From Flavobacteriales bacterium (GTDB lineage: Bacteria > Bacteroidota > Bacteroidia > UBA10329): a stretch of DNA of 64,000 nucleotides. Position numbers and translations under genes: made by a program. The notes below the pieces were generated by a model that ran no database searches, had not been told where the DNA came from, and saw only the letters and a program-made list of their open reading frames with translations. Where the stretch lies: assembly GCA_021741155.1 (NCBI GenBank), contig JAIOYP010000009.1, forward strand, positions 39,792-103,791, written 5' to 3'. Position 1 is the first letter of the stretch; every line of letters begins with the position of its first letter. This document shows positions 60,250 to 64,000 of this stretch, in pieces.

Positions 60250-63200
60250 ATGATAAAAAGACTTCTACTACTTGGTGTACTTATCGTAAGTGCGGTAGGC
60301 ATTTCTCAGGCTCAAATTGGAACCGGTGGTGTTTACGGAACCATTATTGATGATAAAGGTCAGCCTATTCCGTTCGCCAACGTTGCAATACTCCAAGCAG
60401 GGCAAGTGGTGACAGGTAGCACCACTGATTTCGATGGTAATTACAAAATCAAATCCATTAAACCAGGTAACGACTACACTATTAAGGCGTCTTCTGTTGG
60501 TTTTACAGCACAAGAAAGAACAGGTGTAATTATCAAAGCTGAGCAGAATATCGAAGTGAAATTCGAGATGTCTGCTGGTGTGAAGCTAGATGAGGTTCAG
60601 GTTATTGCTTACGTTGTTCCTTTGATTGAAAAGGATGGTGGTTCAAAGACAACTGTGACTGGAGCCGATATCGAAAAGATGCCAAGTAGAGGTGCTTCTG
60701 CCGCTGTTACCACTGTAGTTGGTGTTCAGGATAATGATGGAGCTATTGGTAGTATTCGAGGAACTAGAGAAGGTTCTAGTAATACCTATATAGATGGTGT
60801 GAAGGTTCGTGGTTCATCAAGTATTCCACAGGCTGCTTATGAGCAAGTAAGCGTTCTTACCGGTGGTATCCCAGCACAATATGGTGATGGTACTGGTGGT
60901 GTTATATCTATTACAACAAAAGGTGCTTCGCGTATTACTTACGGAGGAATTGAGGTGGTTAGTTCTGGTGGTATTAAGTATGGCGATAAGAACAAATATC
61001 TTTTTGACCCACAAGGCTATCATCTTATTGCGGCAAACCTTTCTGGTCCACTTATCAGTATTAAGGATAGAACTGACCCTGAAGGGAAAGCTAAGAAGCC
61101 AATTATGGGTTATTTCTTGGCGGGCGAGGTTAACTACGTAAAAGACCCACGGCCATCTGCTATTGGTTCTTATTATGTAAAGGATGATGTGCTTCAAAGT
61201 CTTCGTAACGAGCCAATTGTTCAATCTTCAGCTGGTGCTTCAATCCTTCGTTCTGAGCTTATCAGAAAAGGTGATTTGGAATGGACTCAGCAAAACAAGA
61301 ATGTCGCTAGCCGTGGAGTTGTAGCTTCAGGAAACTTGGATTTTTACCTTCCTGCTGATGTAACGCTGAAAGTCGGTGGTAACATTGATTTTAACGATTA
61401 CCGTGCTTACAGCTATGGAGGTTCGATGTTCAACTTCGACAACAATGGCGAAGTAATTAACAAAACTTGGAGGGTTTACGGTCGTTTTACTCAACGATTT
61501 ACACCAAAAGCTCCAGCAGAAGGCGAAAAGGCTAAAAAGTCAGCTATTGGTAGTGCGTTCTATAGTATCCAAGCAGATTATTCGAGCACAAGTCAACGTA
61601 CTCAAGATGATGAGCACGAGGACGAATTGTTCCGTTATGGTTACGTAGGAAAATTCACTACACACAAACAAAAGACTTATGGTTTTGGAATTGACGATGC
61701 GACTGGGCTTCCAGGATTCATTCAAGGTCCAGACCGAGATACCTTAATCACATTTGAGGCGTCAGATATCAATCCTTCTCTATCAGCTTACACAGAGCAG
61801 TTTTATGAGCAAAATCCTGATCCGAATGGAAAATATCGTAACTTAACTCAGATTGCTCAGGATAGGGGAGCACTTCGAAATGGAGATTCCCCACGTAGCG
61901 TATATGGGTTGTGGAACAATACGGGTACTCAGTATAACAGCTTTAGTAAAGTAGATCAGACTCAGTTCAGGGTTATGGCAACGGGTTCTTTTGATATCGG
62001 AAATCACTCAATTTCTCTCGGTTTTGAATATGAGCAGAGAAGTGATGCATTTGTGGGATACTCACCATATACGCTTTGGACACTGACTCGATTGTACGCA
62101 AATAGCCATTTGTCACAACAGGATAAGGAGAATCCGATTATCCATTTTGACTCAAATGGTAACTACACAGATACTATTTCTTACCATCCCTTGTACACTG
62201 CAGATAATGAGTATTCTCAAAGGGGCGAAGGACAGTATTTCATTGATTACAACATTCGTAAGGCATTAGGTCTTGATCCAACGGGAACAGATTGGATTGA
62301 TATCGATTCTTATGACCCAAATTTCTATGATATCAGCTGGTTTAGTGCCGATGAACTACTTAATAATGGTAATAACCTTGTTAATTACTACGGTTTCGAT
62401 CATACTGGAAATAAGCTGAAAGGACGTCCCTCTTTCGATGATTTCTTTACAGAAAAAGATTCTTACGGAAACTTTACGCGTAAGATTGGTGCCTTCCAAC
62501 CTATTTACATGGCGGGATACATTCAGGATGAATTCACTTTCAAGGATTTGATTTTCCGTGTTGGTGTTCGTGTTGACCGATATGATGCCAACCAAAAAGT
62601 GTTGAAGGATCCGTTCTTGTTGTACGAAGCATACACTGCCGGAGAAGTAACTGTGCTTGACGGAGTTGCTCAAACACATCCAGGCAACATTGGGAGTTCT
62701 GCTGTAGTTTATGTGAATGACGTTGCAAACCCAACAGCGATTGTAGGTTATCGTGAGGGGACTGTGTGGTATGATGCACAAGGTATTGAGGTAACCGACC
62801 CATCGGTTTTGAGAACTGGAAACGGAATTGCACCATATTTGATCCATCCAGACCAAGAGGTGATTTCTTCAGGAGCTTTCAAGGATTATGAGCCTCAAGT
62901 AAACGTGATGCCAAGGATTTCCTTCTCATTCCCGATTTCTGAGAATGCGTTGTTCTATGCTAACTATGATGTGCTTACGCAACGACCGCTTGAAGGAAAC
63001 CGATTGGATCTGATTGACTATTTGTATCTACAAAATAGAACAGATCGGGTTAATAACCCAAATTTGAAGCCAACAACCACAATTGAGTATGCTATTGGAT
63101 TTAAGCAGACTCTTGGGAAACGTTCGGCTATCGAATTGAACGGTTTCTATCGTGAGATGAGAAATCAAATCACCACCGTTCGCGTGACCGAGGCCTATCC

Positions 63201-63978
63201 AAGAACGTACACCACTTACGGAAACCTTGACTTTGGAACGGTAAAAGGACTTACGGTATCGTACGATATGCGTAGAACCAAAAACATTCAAATGCGAGTT
63301 GCCTATACGCTGCAGTTTGCTGATGGAACGGGTTCAAGTGTTGAAACAAGCGCAGGTCTTGTAAACGCAGGTTTTCCTAACCTTCGGGTAATTCAGCCAC
63401 TAGATTTTGATCAACGTCACAATATTGTTGTGTCTGCCGATTATCGTTTCGGTGTTGGAAACAACTACAACGGGCCTAAGACCGTAACTAAAGGAGGGAA
63501 AACCATCAATTGGCTTCAGAGTTTTGGAGTTAATGCAATTATCCGTGCAGGTTCTGGAAACCCATACTCTCGTCAGTCAAATACAACTGCCGTTGCCATT
63601 GGAGGAGCATCCACATTTCTTGATGGATCGGTGAACGGTTCAAACCGCCCATGGCAGTTTAGAATTGATATGAGAATTGATAAGGATGTTACTATTAAAT
63701 GGAACAAAGGCAAAGAAGGCAAGCCTGCAAAAACATCCAACTTGAATATCTATGTGGATCTTCAAAACCTACTTAACACAGCCAACGTGCTAAGTGTATA
63801 TCGTAAAACAGGTAATCCAGATGACGATGGTTATTTGGCCAATGCCGCAAGTCAAACCTCAATTCAATCTCAAACTGATGAACAATCATTCCGTGATCTG
63901 TATTCAGTAGCTATTAACAACCCATTCAATTATTCGCGCCCGAGAAGGATTCGATTGGGTCTTATGTTAAACTTCTGA
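60250..63978 (+). CDS. TonB-dependent outer-membrane receptor
   Basis: 1242 residues, a complete SusC/RagA-like receptor. Signal peptide 'MIKRLLLLGVLIVSAVGISQAQ'; N-terminal carboxypeptidase-regulatory-like domain (about 25-105, 'GVYGTIIDDKGQPIPFANVAILQAGQVVTGSTTDFDGNYKI'); plug domain (about 130-230, 'TTVTGADIEKMPSRGASAAVTTVVGVQDNDG', 'STYIDGVKVRG...YGDGTGGVISITTK'); then a 22-strand-type barrel to the C-terminal Phe ('RPRRIRLGLMLNF'). It imports a large substrate (glycan, siderophore, peptide) with TonB energy. No SusD-like partner follows within the window, so it may be a non-SusCD type; the ligand is unknown. Confidence 0.93.
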   Translation: MIKRLLLLGVLIVSAVGISQAQIGTGGVYGTIIDDKGQPIPFANVAILQAGQVVTGSTTDFDGNYKIKSIKPGNDYTIKASSVGFTAQERTGVIIKAEQNIEVKFEMSAGVKLDEVQVIAYVVPLIEKDGGSKTTVTGADIEKMPSRGASAAVTTVVGVQDNDGAIGSIRGTREGSSNTYIDGVKVRGSSSIPQAAYEQVSVLTGGIPAQYGDGTGGVISITTKGASRITYGGIEVVSSGGIKYGDKNKYLFDPQGYHLIAANLSGPLISIKDRTDPEGKAKKPIMGYFLAGEVNYVKDPRPSAIGSYYVKDDVLQSLRNEPIVQSSAGASILRSELIRKGDLEWTQQNKNVASRGVVASGNLDFYLPADVTLKVGGNIDFNDYRAYSYGGSMFNFDNNGEVINKTWRVYGRFTQRFTPKAPAEGEKAKKSAIGSAFYSIQADYSSTSQRTQDDEHEDELFRYGYVGKFTTHKQKTYGFGIDDATGLPGFIQGPDRDTLITFEASDINPSLSAYTEQFYEQNPDPNGKYRNLTQIAQDRGALRNGDSPRSVYGLWNNTGTQYNSFSKVDQTQFRVMATGSFDIGNHSISLGFEYEQRSDAFVGYSPYTLWTLTRLYANSHLSQQDKENPIIHFDSNGNYTDTISYHPLYTADNEYSQRGEGQYFIDYNIRKALGLDPTGTDWIDIDSYDPNFYDISWFSADELLNNGNNLVNYYGFDHTGNKLKGRPSFDDFFTEKDSYGNFTRKIGAFQPIYMAGYIQDEFTFKDLIFRVGVRVDRYDANQKVLKDPFLLYEAYTAGEVTVLDGVAQTHPGNIGSSAVVYVNDVANPTAIVGYREGTVWYDAQGIEVTDPSVLRTGNGIAPYLIHPDQEVISSGAFKDYEPQVNVMPRISFSFPISENALFYANYDVLTQRPLEGNRLDLIDYLYLQNRTDRVNNPNLKPTTTIEYAIGFKQTLGKRSAIELNGFYREMRNQITTVRVTEAYPRTYTTYGNLDFGTVKGLTVSYDMRRTKNIQMRVAYTLQFADGTGSSVETSAGLVNAGFPNLRVIQPLDFDQRHNIVVSADYRFGVGNNYNGPKTVTKGGKTINWLQSFGVNAIIRAGSGNPYSRQSNTTAVAIGGASTFLDGSVNGSNRPWQFRIDMRIDKDVTIKWNKGKEGKPAKTSNLNIYVDLQNLLNTANVLSVYRKTGNPDDDGYLANAASQTSIQSQTDEQSFRDLYSVAINNPFNYSRPRRIRLGLMLNF

Positions 63979-64000
63979 TAGTTTGAATCGAAAAAATTAA

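Overview
The window looks like a chromosomal segment of a Bacteroidota bacterium, most likely a Flavobacteriales-type marine or freshwater organism. This rests on several signs: four secreted proteins ending in type IX secretion (T9SS) sorting domains, a SusC/RagA-style TonB receptor with an N-terminal carboxypeptidase-like domain, Bacteroidota-typical families (DUF4199, DUF3276/PUR, DUF1573, FISUMP, long NusB), the futalosine menaquinone pathway, lipoproteins with SSC-type lipoboxes, and promoters of the TTG-N17-20-TAnnTTTG type instead of sigma70 boxes. There is no rRNA, integrase, phage module or CRISPR array. One tRNA (Leu-GAG) and the small SRP RNA are present.

Layout. 1-2.7 kb (minus): two glycosyltransferases, a DUF4199 membrane protein and a BlaI-type repressor with a dyad-rich promoter region. 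2.9-4.3 kb (plus): mqnB-mqnD for menaquinone. 4.4-8.3 kb (minus): lipoproteins, folA-thyA (folate/dTMP) and an EEP-family hydrolase. 8.5-13.1 kb (plus): parE-parC (topoisomerase IV). 13.3-17.2 kb: a large T9SS protein, ilvE and a Cys-rich lipoprotein. 18.2-21.3 kb: tRNA-Leu, then a translationally coupled rocD / repeat protein / FMN reductase operon and a DoxX protein. 21.5-30.2 kb: rsmE, a nucleotidyltransferase, an alpha-alpha-toroid protein, a CotH-type T9SS protein, a CPBP protease, a SIMPL protein and amt. 30.3-34.8 kb: a three-gene cassette of unknown function including a 56-residue gene, a PUR-family protein and an ABC exporter. 34.9-39.9 kb (plus): nusB, DUF1573, yajC, ybbR-like, coaE, nnr, a housekeeping cluster. 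39.9-42.7 kb (minus): an M8-like T9SS metalloprotease, tsaC and a transaldolase. 42.9-44.3 kb: SRP RNA and an SPFH / DUF4177-like / ribbon-helix-helix trio, the last two very small. 44.3-49.1 kb: a 953-residue secreted protein with a phage-type S74 autochaperone domain and a helical-repeat protein. 49.2-53.3 kb: alaS, an M23 peptidase and a MerR regulator. 53.3-56.4 kb is the accessory patch: a decayed gene interrupted by a small inverted-repeat element, a FISUMP lipoprotein, a compound inverted-repeat element and the intact paralogue of the decayed gene. 56.9-64 kb: a T9SS protein, hldD, a degenerate Rieske-like lipoprotein, two small envelope proteins and a 1242-residue TonB-dependent receptor.

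The most interesting non-genic signals are: (1) an array of about sixteen units in exact 21-nt register between convergent genes (28574-28916); (2) a 153-bp element with terminal inverted repeats and a 9-bp duplicated target inside a decayed paralogue (53349-53630), where the intact paralogue gives the empty site; (3) several families of long inverted repeats and low-complexity strings between genes. I did not find a clear new defence or biosynthetic system. Starts were moved to internal ATG codons where signal peptides, family length or overlap with a neighbour demanded it.
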